Shown in pieces: positions 1-8,290 of a DNA stretch of 40,515 nucleotides (within the stretch, counting starts at the first letter, position 1; each line of letters starts with the position of its first letter). The stretch is from an uncultured Clostridia bacterium (GTDB taxonomy: Bacteria; Bacillota; Clostridia; TANB77; CAG-508), in the NCBI GenBank assembly GCA_934101145.1, contig CAKOPZ010000010.1, forward strand, positions 1-40,515. Reading direction: 5' to 3'. Position numbers and translations under genes: made by a program. The notes beneath the pieces are model-generated. The model ran no database searches. It was not told where the DNA came from and saw only the letters and a program-made list of their open reading frames with translations.

Positions 1-12
1 TTAAGCAAAAAG

Positions 13-38
13 AAAAATGTAGGTTTTCCTACATTTTT
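13..38 (-). terminator. Intrinsic terminator of the DUF4097-like gene
   Basis: An 11-bp perfect stem (13-23 with 28-38) with a TTTT loop lies downstream of the minus-strand gene ending at 123. Read on the minus strand it is followed by a T-rich tract (TTTTTCTTTTT). This fits a Rho-independent terminator for the gene at 123-830. Confidence 0.7.
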
Positions 39-122
39 ATGTTGGAAAAAAACTACATTTTTATTATCTCATAAACACTCACACATAGTATTTTTTATCA
101 TGTTTAATTAATAAATCACTTA

Positions 123-830
123 TTACCTCATCATTATACTGCCATTCAACGACGTCACTTTACCAGTTGCCTTGTATTTTCCTCCCAAGTTGTACCTGGT
201 TCTTACCGAACCGTTTACAGAAGATGTCTCCATGTTGTAGGAACTAATATTTTCCAATTTCACTTCAATACTGCCATTGGCAGAGGTAGCATAAATATTA
301 ATATCATTGTTGGCCATTGCATAAATATACAAACTACCATTTATTGTTCTCACATTCGCCTCTTTAAAATAGGCTTCTGTTTCAACACTACCATTTGTGG
401 TCCTGATATTAAGGCTTGTAGCTTTCACTTCCTTTTTCAAAGTTACTCTGCCATTAATGGACTCAACCTTGATTTTTTCAAATTGTTTATTCGGAATCTC
501 AATCTCCAGTTTAAGACTGCCACTAAAAATATTGCCATTAAAATTTCCAACAATATTAATCTCGTCGTTAAATCTGCTGACAGCCAAATTGGCTCTTCCT
601 TCTGTAACAATATCGCCATGGTAGCGAACTACCACTTTACTAGTAGTTCCTGTAGAAATAACAACATCTGCTACTTTGGTATATACTCTTATCTTTTTGA
701 TTCCAAATGTCCCAATGCTCTTAGTTTCATCAACTACCTTAGGCCCACCAAAAGGAAAACTTCCTTTTACAATCCGCCCGTTCTCAAATCTTATAGATCC
801 ATTTTTGAGACCATTCATCGTGATTTTCAT
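123..830 (-). CDS. DUF4097-like beta-strand-repeat protein
   Basis: The 235-residue protein is built from short beta-strand repeats carrying a recurring N-G-S/R-hydrophobic motif (INGRV, TNGSV, INGSL, ANGSI, VNGSV, LNGSI), roughly one every 20-25 residues. This is the pattern of the DUF4097 family, predicted to form a right-handed beta-helix or solenoid. Family members are often called putative adhesins, but their biochemical role is not established. I see no signal peptide and no membrane segment, so this copy is probably cytosolic or lacks the usual membrane anchor. The ATG at 830 follows a GAAGGG-type binding site. It is transcribed alone and closed by the hairpin at 13-38. It may be chromosomal flank rather than part of the neighbouring mobile element. 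Family assignment is by repeat pattern only. Confidence 0.7.
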   Translation of the reverse strand: MKITMNGLKNGSIRFENGRIVKGSFPFGGPKVVDETKSIGTFGIKKIRVYTKVADVVISTGTTSKVVVRYHGDIVTEGRANLAVSRFNDEINIVGNFNGNIFSGSLKLEIEIPNKQFEKIKVESINGRVTLKKEVKATSLNIRTTNGSVETEAYFKEANVRTINGSLYIYAMANNDINIYATSANGSIEVKLENISSYNMETSSVNGSVRTRYNLGGKYKATGKVTSLNGSIMMR

Positions 831-953
831 GATTTACTTCCCTTCTTACTTTTTAGTTTTTACAGGAATTTTAATAAAGGCATATGCCTATGCGCTCATT
901 ATAGCATATTATGTCTATTCAATCAACTATTGGTAAACTTAATTTTTCCATAT

Positions 954-1196
954 TTATTCTATCAATGTTTTAATTTCTTTGTCATAGTCTATTCCTAGTA
1001 CTTTGCATAAAACTATTAATTCAAAATCTTTTACAATACTTATTTCTTTTTCCATACGATATAATTCTACTCTATTAATATCTATTCCATAAAGTTGTAC
1101 TCGTCTACAGACTTCCTCTTTTGATAATCCTTTTTGTTTTCTATATTTAGTTAATAAACTTCCTATTACATTTGCTTTGTTATTATACTTTTTCAA
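954..1196 (-). CDS. XRE-family helix-turn-helix regulator
   Basis: This is a small DNA-binding protein of 80 residues. The HTH_3/XRE signature is clear: LLTKYRKQKGLSKEEVCRR, then a short turn, then the recognition-helix region INRVELYRMEKE, then a last helix around VLCKVLGIDYD. I chose the TTG start at 1196 because GAGGGTG lies just upstream of it, whereas the open frame extends to 1295 without a binding site. The protein is essentially one HTH domain and has no sensor domain, so it is typical of the small repressors of mobile elements. It sits divergently from the gene at 1468 across an extremely AT-rich gap of about 270 bases, where it could regulate both directions. Its target is not shown by the sequence. 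Confidence 0.75.
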   Translation of the reverse strand: MKKYNNKANVIGSLLTKYRKQKGLSKEEVCRRVQLYGIDINRVELYRMEKEISIVKDFELIVLCKVLGIDYDKEIKTLIE

Positions 1197-1467
1197 AAAA
1201 TCACCCTCTTTATTTCTATTTTTATTGATTTTATTACAAAATCTGATATGATTCATAACAAAAACTTGCATTTTTTTAATTTTAGATTTCTTCAAAAATA
1301 ATATTTATATAAAATCTGTGTATTTATACATTTGATTTTTCAAAAGTGTTATAATTAAAATAATTATTATCTGAATTTAAAGTAAAATAATAAATATATT
1401 TTTTTGTAAAATTATAGTTTTAAAATAATAAATATGATAAAATATATAAAAAATGGAGGAATTAAAT

Positions 1468-2356
1468 ATGTTGAAAAAATGTAGAATTTTAATAACACTA
1501 AGCATTATTTTTCTAATGCTATTTGGATTTAATTCTATTGTCAATGCTGATATGGGTCCAAAACCAAGTATAACAATTCATCTAAAAAATATGAAAACAA
1601 GCAATTATACAATAGATTTATTTGAACATGCTGAAAAAGCTGAAGATTATTATCCTGATAGTAACTTTTCAAGTAATGGACGCCAACTCGACTTAAAAGA
1701 TGGAGTTAAAGACAAGAATGGATTAACAGTTTATTTTGATGATATCGCACAACACAGACGGGATAACAGCCAAACAAGCAGAAACCTTATATAATATGGA
1801 TTATGATGGTTGGATTTCTTCATGTATGAGAAATAGTTTATTATGGGGTAAATGCGCTGGAAATATTGAACATGAACATTTTTATAACTATTTTGGAACG
1901 CCAGATACTTATAAAGTAGTAATAATAAACAACGATACTGGAGAGATTAAAATAACTGATGTAATACATAGAACAGATTTTCAAAGTAATATTACTATAG
2001 ACATTGATACAATTGGAGTAGTTACAAAAACAAATGCTTCAAATATTATAAAGACTGTTGCTATTTCTTTAATATTAACTATTGTCGCTGAAATAATAAT
2101 TGCTTTAATAATGAAAATAAAGAACATTAAAACTATCTTTATAACAAATCTAATAACAAACATTATACTTCAATTATCACTAATATATATGCCAATACCA
2201 TATATGATTACATTTATAATTATGGAAATTCTTGTAATCCTTTCAGAATACTTAATTTACAAAAAATATTTTAATAATATAACTAAAAACAAAATAATAA
2301 GTTATACTTTAATTGCAAATATAGCTTCTGCATTATTGACTTTTATTGTTAAATAG
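1468..2356 (+). pseudogene. Secreted/membrane protein gene, broken by a frameshift
   Basis: Two overlapping frames make one protein. The first starts at ATG 1468 after GGAGG (1455-1459) and encodes a signal peptide (LKKCRILITLSIIFLMLFGF) followed by a soluble domain beginning DMGPKPSITIHLKN. That frame stops at 1794. The continuation lies in the +1 frame from about 1740: soluble sequence with IEHEHFYNYFGTP, then about four hydrophobic helices (residues like ISLILTIVAEIIIALIMKI) up to the stop at 2356. The switch happens near 1740-1765, consistent with one extra base or two missing ones. The intact product would be about 295 residues: an extracytoplasmic N-terminal domain plus a polytopic C-terminal membrane part. 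I do not recognise the family well enough to give a function. Either a true pseudogene or a sequencing indel explains it. Confidence 0.6.
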
Positions 2357-2363
2357 ATTTATA

Positions 2364-2407
2364 AAAAAAGCAAACCGTATTGATACACAAATATAGTTTG
2401 CTTTTTT
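2364..2407 (+). terminator. Intrinsic terminator after the frameshifted membrane protein
   Basis: A 12-bp perfect stem (2364-2375 with 2396-2407) closes directly after the stop at 2356. The right arm ends in a run of six T. Because the arms are A-rich and T-rich it could also work on the minus strand. Confidence 0.75.
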
Positions 2408-2547
2408 AAATTTCCAATAATATCTTCTAAATATTCTTCAAACATATCTTCATATTTGTGTTATGTTAGCCTGTTTATAGAGTATTTGAACATAAGTAAG
2501 GCTTACGAAGACTAGCTTAAAAAGTAGTGCAAAGGAAGTAATAAAAT

Positions 2548-3729
2548 GTGAGTTATGCTATAATTAGAAATGCAAAATACAAAAGAAAAAATTTAAAAGG
2601 AATATTTAGACACAATGAAAGAAGGAATAAAAACTATTCAAATAAAAATATAGATAAGGAATTATCTTACTTAAACTATTCAATAAAAGAATGTAAACAT
2701 ACTTACGAAAAAGAATTTGATTTAATAAAAGAAAAATATAATTTAAAAGGACAAGTTAAATCAGTTAGCAATATTGTTTGTGAATATATAACCACATCTG
2801 ATAAATCTTTCTTTGAAACTATTGTAGAAACTGAAACTAAAAGATATTTTGAAACTGCTTATAAATTTGTATGCTAATACAAAAATTTAGGAGAACAATA
2901 TATTTTATCAGCAAAAGTACATATGGATGAAGAGACTCCACATATGCATTTAGTATTTATTCCTGTTGTTCACACTACTGATAAAAAAGAAAATGCTATC
3001 AATAAAATTGCTTGTAGTGAATTTTGGAAAGCTAAAGATAGTTATAGGCAACTACAAAATGCTTTTCATTCTTATATAACTGCAAATGGCTTTAATTTAG
3101 AAAGAGGAAATCCAAGTGAAAGAGTACATTTATCTGTTGAGGATTATAAGAAAATTACAAATTTTGAAAATACTAAAACTGTACTTAATGATATAAAATT
3201 AGAAATACCAGAAACTCCTGATGTTAAGAGTTTTGGAAAATTAGTACGAAATAGAGATGAAAAAATACAAGAATTGGTTGTACAGCCCAGAGATAATATG
3301 ATTAAAGAACAACAAGAACAAATTTCTCTGCTTTATTTAACACTACAAAATCAAGTTAATACTGTTGAAAGAGCGTCAAAATATGAAAAAGAAAGAAAAG
3401 CTATAATGTCTGAAAACAGAGAGTTAAAAGAAAAGTACAAAAATATTGAAAAGGACTATTCTATTAAACTTAAAGAAGAAATACGAAAAGTTGAAAACAA
3501 ATATGAAGATGAAATTTATCAGCTTAAAAAGGAAAATAGCTTTTTACGAAAAGTTATAAATACATTTCAAAAAACAGTAGATAAATTTATACATTGGGTA
3601 TGTAGTAAATTTTTAGTTTCTTCTGAAGAAGAATTTATTAGAGATTTTCAAATAGAAAATGACACTTATCTTGATCCAGAAAAGCAAATTGGATATGAGG
3701 AAGAGCTAGAATATGAAGAAATGGAGTGA
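2548..3729 (+). pseudogene. mobV: MobV-family relaxase (Pre/Mob), interrupted by an in-frame stop
   Basis: MobV relaxases nick plasmid or element DNA at oriT and start conjugative mobilization. The N-terminal part (2548-2874) starts at GTG after AAGGAAGT and begins SYAIIRNAKYK, typical of the family. The catalytic metal-binding motif HMDEETPHMHL lies just downstream at about 2921-2953. Both halves are in the same frame, but a TAA at 2875-2877 separates them between ...KFVC and YKNLGEQYILSAKVHMDEE. A single base change such as TCA to TAA would explain it. The second half continues with a long coiled coil (about 3290-3560, rich in K, E and Q) as in other Pre/Mob proteins and stops at 3727-3729. 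Without readthrough the product lacks the histidine triad and would be inactive. Confidence 0.85.
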
Positions 3730-3755
3730 TGAATTTTACTATCACTCCATTTTTA
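3721..3755 (+). terminator. Terminator overlapping the mob stop codon
   Basis: A perfect 10-bp stem (ATGGAGTGAT at 3721-3730 with ATCACTCCAT at 3741-3750) is followed by TTTTTATT. The left arm includes the last codons of the relaxase gene. It separates the relaxase from the convergent gene ending at 3756. Confidence 0.8.
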
Positions 3756-4478
3756 TTAATGCTGTATATCGTCAGTGTCTAATTCTTCTTCATTTAATTT
3801 ACTTAATATTTTTTCTTTAATTTGCTGATGATTTGTTACAGTATAATTACAACGACTAACACTTTTTTCAAAAGTGTGTGGACCTCTTTTAACTAGGTCT
3901 TCATCACTAACCATAGAGAAATCTTCTAATTTTCTATCTTTACAATTTTCGAATTCATGATTATCTTTTACAAATCTTCCATATGTTACATCGACATGGC
4001 TCCTACGTCCATATTCATCTTCTACAATATTCCAAGCATGGCCCCTTCTTACCCCTGATTCATCATCAACTATTGCCGTTTTACCATTGCATATTTCACA
4101 TTTTATCCCTGCTCTATCACACAAATCTTTAAATATTTTACTTGTTGCAGCACATAATGCTTTTCTATGTAGGAAAGCACTTATTGGATCAGAAGTATTT
4201 GAATATCCACGATATGTACTAGGCACACTTTCATCATCTATATCAGCAAAGAATGTAGGAGTAACTAAGCCTGTATCATTCGCAGTTCTTTCCAAACATT
4301 CATAATCATATCCTAAATCATTTACCAAAAAAGAATATAAAAAATCCACTTTTTCTTCAAAACTTAATTTTTTTGGCATTTTAGAAATTATTTTTTCTAT
4401 TTTCTTATCATATAATTGCTTAACTGATTCTTGTTGTTCATTATTATCATTTCTTCTAATAATTTTAATTCCACTCAT
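3756..4478 (-). CDS. Transglutaminase-like (papain-fold) protein
   Basis: The 240-residue protein carries the Cys-His-Asp arrangement of the transglutaminase-like superfamily: Cys109 in KALCAATSKIFKDLC, His147 in RRGHAWNIV and Asp163 in SHVDVTYG. Members are cysteine proteases or acyltransferases, and the substrate cannot be read from the sequence. There is no signal peptide, so it probably acts in the cytosol. The N-terminal 60 residues are charged and helical. I chose ATG 4478 because GGAGGAT precedes it; a longer frame to 4601 has no binding site and runs through a repeat region. It is separated by about 100 bases from the AlbA-type gene upstream and may be cotranscribed with it. As cargo of a mobile element it could belong to a host-interaction or defence function, which is inference. 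Confidence 0.7.
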   Translation of the reverse strand: MSGIKIIRRNDNNEQQESVKQLYDKKIEKIISKMPKKLSFEEKVDFLYSFLVNDLGYDYECLERTANDTGLVTPTFFADIDDESVPSTYRGYSNTSDPISAFLHRKALCAATSKIFKDLCDRAGIKCEICNGKTAIVDDESGVRRGHAWNIVEDEYGRRSHVDVTYGRFVKDNHEFENCKDRKLEDFSMVSDEDLVKRGPHTFEKSVSRCNYTVTNHQQIKEKILSKLNEEELDTDDIQH

Positions 4479-4542
4479 TTTTTTATCCTCCAAAATTATT
4501 ATTATATATAAATTATAACATGGGTCATTATTTTTGTAAAAT

Positions 4543-4581
4543 TTTCTTGGTCGTTTTCTTGGTCGTTTTTTCGACCAAGAA
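4543..4581. repeat. Direct and inverted TTCTTGGTCG repeat between two cargo genes
   Basis: TTTTCTTGGTCG occurs twice in tandem (about 4542-4553 and 4555-4565). The second copy forms a 10-bp perfect hairpin with CGACCAAGAA at 4572-4581 around a six-T loop. It lies immediately after the stop codon of the AlbA-type gene. On the minus strand it reads as GACCAAGAAAA repeats, close to the DQEN/GQES-coding stretch inside that gene near 4785-4810. No long T-run follows, so a terminator role is doubtful. Confidence 0.5.
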
Positions 4582-4582
4582 A

Positions 4583-5899
4583 TTATTTTAAGATTTTCCA
4601 AATTCCTTTTTTAGTAGAACCTTCTCTTATAATAAGATTATTTTCTTTTAATATAGCTATATGGTATTTTACTTTTTCTCTTGAAATTTCAAGTGTTTTT
4701 GCTATTTCTTTTTGAGTAATGCTAGGATTTTTCTTAATTAATGCAATAATTTTATCTTGAATTTCACTTAAATGTTTTTGGTAACTTTCTTGGCCATTTT
4801 CCTGGTCATATTCAAATGGATTTTCTCTGTACTTAAATGAAACTCTTAAAAAATGTTCCATAAATCTAAAACAACTTTTATCATAGGCATCTAAAATTCT
4901 TAAGACTCCAGAGCCAATGTTTTCAATTAAATCTACATCTTTAAACACTCTAATAAGTTCTTTATTTCTTGGAGCAGTGACACCTTCTAAAAATTCTTCT
5001 TGTGATAATCCTTGTGGTAGTCCTCCTCCTGATGTAATTTCAATTCTATCAGAATAAAGTTCAATTATTGGTGTTGTACTTAAAGTATAATCGCTATGTA
5101 CCATTGCATTTATAACCGCTTCTTTTAATGCTTTACTATCTATCATTTCTACTTCTTTTCTACCATTGTATTCAATTTTTGCATAAACAGTATTTTCCGC
5201 CGTAAGCCTATCCAAAATTCTTTGGGTAGCAGTTATTAAACAACAATACCCATATTCTTGATTTTCTATTAATTCCATTTTACTTGTTCCTAAATACTTA
5301 ACAAGTTTTATTGATATATCATTTTCGTCAGCAAGTAAATAAGCATTATAGTTATATTTTCCATCATCAGTTAATAAATTTAGATTTCTAGCAAAATTAT
5401 CATTAAGAATCATTCCATTCCCTTCATAATGAATTTTTAACTGTCTAAATGTTAAATCTTGTCTAGGAGACTCTATTTCTTTTAAAGAATTTTTTATTCG
5501 TCTAGCAAACATTTCTTCAATAATTCTCTCTGTCATTCTTTCTTTACTACTACCAATTCTAATATAACATCCTTCTGGAGTTCTTCCTTTTTTTCTTAAA
5601 TAATAAGGCTTTTCAGTTCCACTTGATATTATAACTTTTATTACTTCTTTATTATCTATTATTTCCACAGTTACATCAAATAATCCCAAAGTAGAAGGTT
5701 GTATATTATTTTTTATTCTGTCTTTAATTTGAAGTTGTGTTAAGTCAGTATTGTCAACTCCAACAACTTGTCCGTCTTTATTAATTCCAACATAAATTAT
5801 TCCACCTTCTTTATAATTAAGAAAGGCAATAACTTCTTGCTCAAAATCTTCATTTAGTAATTCTTTATTTTCGACTCTATTGGTTTCGGTATTTTTCAT
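4583..5899 (-). CDS. AlbA/Schlafen-domain ATP-binding transcriptional regulator
   Basis: The 438-residue protein has the three-part layout of a family common in Firmicutes mobile elements. Residues about 10-130 form an AlbA_2 (Schlafen-type) nucleic-acid-binding domain with FEQEVIAFLNYKEGGIIYVG and DGQVVGVDN. Residues about 245-340 form an HATPase_c_4 domain with LKEAVINAMVHSDY, EITSGGGLPQGL and IENIGSGVLRILDAY. The last 65 residues are a winged helix (PSITQKEIAKTLEISREKVKYHIAIL). The family is annotated as putative transcriptional regulator or RecG-like, and its real ligands are largely unknown. The start at 5899 follows AGGAGA. It is 12 bases downstream of the SH3b gene in the same direction, so the two are probably cotranscribed. 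A linker with DQENGQES near residue 365-372 resembles the repeats just after the stop. Confidence 0.8.
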   Translation of the reverse strand: MKNTETNRVENKELLNEDFEQEVIAFLNYKEGGIIYVGINKDGQVVGVDNTDLTQLQIKDRIKNNIQPSTLGLFDVTVEIIDNKEVIKVIISSGTEKPYYLRKKGRTPEGCYIRIGSSKERMTERIIEEMFARRIKNSLKEIESPRQDLTFRQLKIHYEGNGMILNDNFARNLNLLTDDGKYNYNAYLLADENDISIKLVKYLGTSKMELIENQEYGYCCLITATQRILDRLTAENTVYAKIEYNGRKEVEMIDSKALKEAVINAMVHSDYTLSTTPIIELYSDRIEITSGGGLPQGLSQEEFLEGVTAPRNKELIRVFKDVDLIENIGSGVLRILDAYDKSCFRFMEHFLRVSFKYRENPFEYDQENGQESYQKHLSEIQDKIIALIKKNPSITQKEIAKTLEISREKVKYHIAILKENNLIIREGSTKKGIWKILK

Positions 5900-5911
5900 A
5901 ATTCAAATCTC

Positions 5912-6802
5912 CTAACTTATAAGTTTTTGTTTTATTTTGTTTATTCTTTTTATTCCATTAGCATAAACCCATCCTGATATATAAGTATTATTATCTTCAT
6001 TAATACAATAATTTATTTCGAGCCAACTTCCTAATTGATTTTTTATTTCTATAGAACTACCAAAATCTAAATTTGCAATAACCTTAGAATCTTTATTAGG
6101 CTTTTTTCTTAATTTTAAATTGCCTATCTGTACTAATCCACTATGATTTTCAAAGTAGTCATTAGTAATTGAATCTTTTTTAAATACTTTTATAAATTTA
6201 TCTTTAAAAAAATTATAAGCATCTGCACCAGGTTGACTCAAAAATCCACCATACATCATTAAAAAGAAATACTTTAAATCTTCTGCCTGCAGAAATGATA
6301 TTATTAATGTACCAATAAGGCATAATAATATTTTTTTAAGAATATTTCCTACTTCTACAGTTCCTTTAGTATTTATTTCTGTAACAATTTCATTAGAGGT
6401 TACTTCGATTTCATTTTCTGAAAACGATTCTCCTTCATATTCTAAAGTACCATTATCATTTAATTTTAAATTGTCAAAATTTATTTCTCTTAAAATATTG
6501 CTATATGATGCCATAGTATTATAAAGATTTTGAGTTGCAATAGTTGGTATTATATCATATATTTTTTTCATTTGTTGTGCATATAATTCTAAAGTTGGTT
6601 TAATTAAATTTTCAATTGTGTTGTTTCTGAAATATGTTTGCATTATTTCGTTATGAATAGAACATTGTTGAATAACTGATTGCATAGAAGTTTTAAAAGC
6701 AGTACTATTAATCATATCTACTACAGGTCTAGAAATTTGTTGCATTTGTTCTATTAATTTATATATCCCAGTATTAGAAAAATCATATATATCGTTGTTC
6801 AT
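5912..6802 (-). CDS. Membrane protein with C-terminal SH3b domain
   Basis: This 296-residue protein is of unrecognised function. The N-terminal 150 residues are helical and polar. A hydrophobic stretch at about 160-190 (ILKKILLCLIGTLIISFL and YFFLMMYGGFL) suggests one or two membrane segments. Residues about 223-290 resemble a bacterial SH3 (SH3b) domain: GLVQIGNLKLRKKPNKDS, then VIANLDFGSSIEIKN, GSWLEI and SGWVYANGIKRI, the usual pattern of a recognition domain for cell wall or peptide. There is no signal peptide. The start at 6802 was chosen because GGAGG (6808-6812) lies five bases upstream; an ATG at 6817 overlaps the stop of the gene upstream but has no site of its own. It lies between the DUF6076-like and AlbA-type genes and is almost certainly cotranscribed with them. 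Confidence 0.6.
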   Translation of the reverse strand: MNNDIYDFSNTGIYKLIEQMQQISRPVVDMINSTAFKTSMQSVIQQCSIHNEIMQTYFRNNTIENLIKPTLELYAQQMKKIYDIIPTIATQNLYNTMASYSNILREINFDNLKLNDNGTLEYEGESFSENEIEVTSNEIVTEINTKGTVEVGNILKKILLCLIGTLIISFLQAEDLKYFFLMMYGGFLSQPGADAYNFFKDKFIKVFKKDSITNDYFENHSGLVQIGNLKLRKKPNKDSKVIANLDFGSSIEIKNQLGSWLEINYCINEDNNTYISGWVYANGIKRINKIKQKLIS

Positions 6803-6813
6803 CTTTTCCTCCA

Positions 6814-7923
6814 TCATTTATTATTTAATAACCACTCATAAACTTCATCTTCTGTTAAAACTCCATGTTTCAATTTGTTAACTTTATCTTTAGCATCTTT
6901 TTTCCATTTTTCAAAATTTTTTTTCATCTGTTTATTATCTTTATTTCTGCCAACAGCCATAGATTTTAATTGGTATAATCTTCTGTATTCTGCAAGTGCT
7001 TTGTTTTGTTTTAATCTTTCATTATAGGCTTGAAATGCACCTTTATCTCTACAAGTTTTGCCATCTGGCTTTGGATAATCACAATAAATTTCATCTAGTC
7101 TTGAGTTTGGAATAAAGTACATTCCACAGTTTTGACATTTTTTTATTGGATTATTTGTTGTTTTTACAAGTTCTTCTAGTACAGTATAGCAAATTGCAGA
7201 TAGGTCATTGCTTTGATGTGTATCTATCATTGAAACAAGCATTGTATTATTTTTGAAACTATCTAATAATTGTGCATCATTCATATGTGCTAATTCTAAA
7301 TTTTTATTTGAATAGTTGTCTTGAATGATATTGTCATTTTTATTGTAGGTATATGCTTGTCCTTTATGCTTAATTAGATATACTGCAAATCTTTGGCTTG
7401 GTGTATATTCCTTTAATTCTTCTTGCTCATCAAGATTAAATACATAAGTTACAAATTTTTTTATTTCATATTGAACTTCTTGTATTTTATCTTGCAAATC
7501 ATTAAAAATTTTCTCCATCTGTTTTAAATATACTTCATCATTTTCGTATTTCCCCTTAAGTTCAAATTTATAATTTTCATCAATATCTTTTAATATTTCA
7601 AATCCATAAGCATAAAAGAAAGTTTCATAAGCAGATTCATAAGTTTCTAAATTTGCATTTAAAAATCTTAATAAAAACATTCCTAACCTTTCTACATAAG
7701 GAAAGTACATATTGCCTGGATATTTCAACCCTTGTTCTTCTTTAACTCTGACTTTAACTTCGTTTTTATCAAACTCTAATGTTAATAGTCTATTTTCAAA
7801 ATCATCTATTCTATTTACACTATAAAGATACAAAGGCGTTGAATAATATTCTTCTCTTTTTTCTTTATTAAACCAAATATAAAAGCTATCAAAAAAACTT
7901 TTTTCTGGTAAATTTCCTTTCAT
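6814..7923 (-). CDS. DUF6076-like protein with zinc-binding Cys motif
   Basis: This protein of about 369 residues is first in a minus-strand cargo operon. Its C-terminal third contains a Cys cluster, KKCQNCGMYFIP, then DEIYCDYPKPDGKTCRDKG, followed by a basic helical tail. This is the arrangement I associate with DUF6076 and related phage or element proteins of unknown function, which probably bind zinc and possibly nucleic acid. The N-terminal 200 residues are helical and acidic without a known motif. I prefer ATG 7923, preceded by GGGGG, because the promoter at 7996-8024 would start transcription near 7989, leaving the in-frame ATG at 7986 almost without a leader. Function is unknown. Confidence 0.6.
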   Translation of the reverse strand: MKGNLPEKSFFDSFYIWFNKEKREEYYSTPLYLYSVNRIDDFENRLLTLEFDKNEVKVRVKEEQGLKYPGNMYFPYVERLGMFLLRFLNANLETYESAYETFFYAYGFEILKDIDENYKFELKGKYENDEVYLKQMEKIFNDLQDKIQEVQYEIKKFVTYVFNLDEQEELKEYTPSQRFAVYLIKHKGQAYTYNKNDNIIQDNYSNKNLELAHMNDAQLLDSFKNNTMLVSMIDTHQSNDLSAICYTVLEELVKTTNNPIKKCQNCGMYFIPNSRLDEIYCDYPKPDGKTCRDKGAFQAYNERLKQNKALAEYRRLYQLKSMAVGRNKDNKQMKKNFEKWKKDAKDKVNKLKHGVLTEDEVYEWLLNNK

Positions 7924-7995
7924 TTCAATATTTCCCCCAAATCCTTCGTTAACAATTTTTATTTTTTTACAATTTGTTATTGACATCTTATAATT

Positions 7996-8024
7996 ATTAT
8001 ACTATAATGTTATCATTATTACAA
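7996..8024 (-). promoter_or_regulatory. Sigma-A-like promoter of the cargo operon
   Basis: On the minus strand TTGTAA (8019-8024) and TATAAT (7996-8001) are separated by 17 bases. Transcription would start near 7989 and read the DUF6076-like, SH3b and AlbA-type genes. Confidence 0.6.
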
Positions 8025-8070
8025 TAGCTTTGCAAATAAAAATTGCAAACAAGAAAAAGTACATTGAAAA

Positions 8071-8092
8071 ACACACTAAAAAATAGTGTTAT
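8071..8092 (+). other. Candidate MobV-type oriT nick region
   Basis: A small hairpin ACACTA-AAAAA-TAGTGT (8073-8078 with 8084-8089) is followed by TATATGAAAG. The MobV/pMV158 nick site is known to have a hairpin ending TAGTGTG followed by TTATAC. The resemblance is partial, since one G is missing at the expected nick, and the site lies far from the mob gene, so this is tentative. It could instead be an operator for the adjacent xis-int genes. Confidence 0.25.
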
Positions 8093-8109
8093 ATGAAAGT
8101 ATTATAGAA

Positions 8110-8290
8110 CGAAATAATGATACTTCGGCTTGGCTTAATGTGATGTTGAGAAGGCGCTCGGTTAATAACGGAGAGGTGAAATTCCTATGTTGGTAAAACA
8201 AACTATAATATTCACTTAAGTAGATGGGACGGTTAGAAAAATCTACTAAATATATGCAAAATATGATTTTGAAAGAAACGGAGGAATGCG
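8110..8290 (+). other. Leader region upstream of xis, G+C-richer than its surroundings
   Basis: The gap between the divergent cargo operon and xis is about 300-370 bases. Most is AT-rich, but 8125-8180 is clearly richer in G and C. It contains a possible 17-codon frame (8143-8196, starting MLRRRSVNNGEV) and an AGTAGAT/ATCTACT hairpin (8219-8225 with 8241-8247). This looks like a constrained leader of the excision module: a leader peptide, a structured RNA or recombinase binding sites. I cannot tell which. Confidence 0.35.

Noticed and set aside
1197..1467. Riboswitch or operator array in the AT-rich gap upstream of 1468
   Set aside because: The gap is almost pure A and T, with no palindrome or aptamer-like pattern that I can support.
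2455..2510. TTTGTGTTATG and a GTAAG-G-CTTAC palindrome upstream of mob as oriT
   Set aside because: The position fits a MobV oriT, but the hairpin and nick consensus are poorer than at 8071-8092, so I did not list it as a feature.
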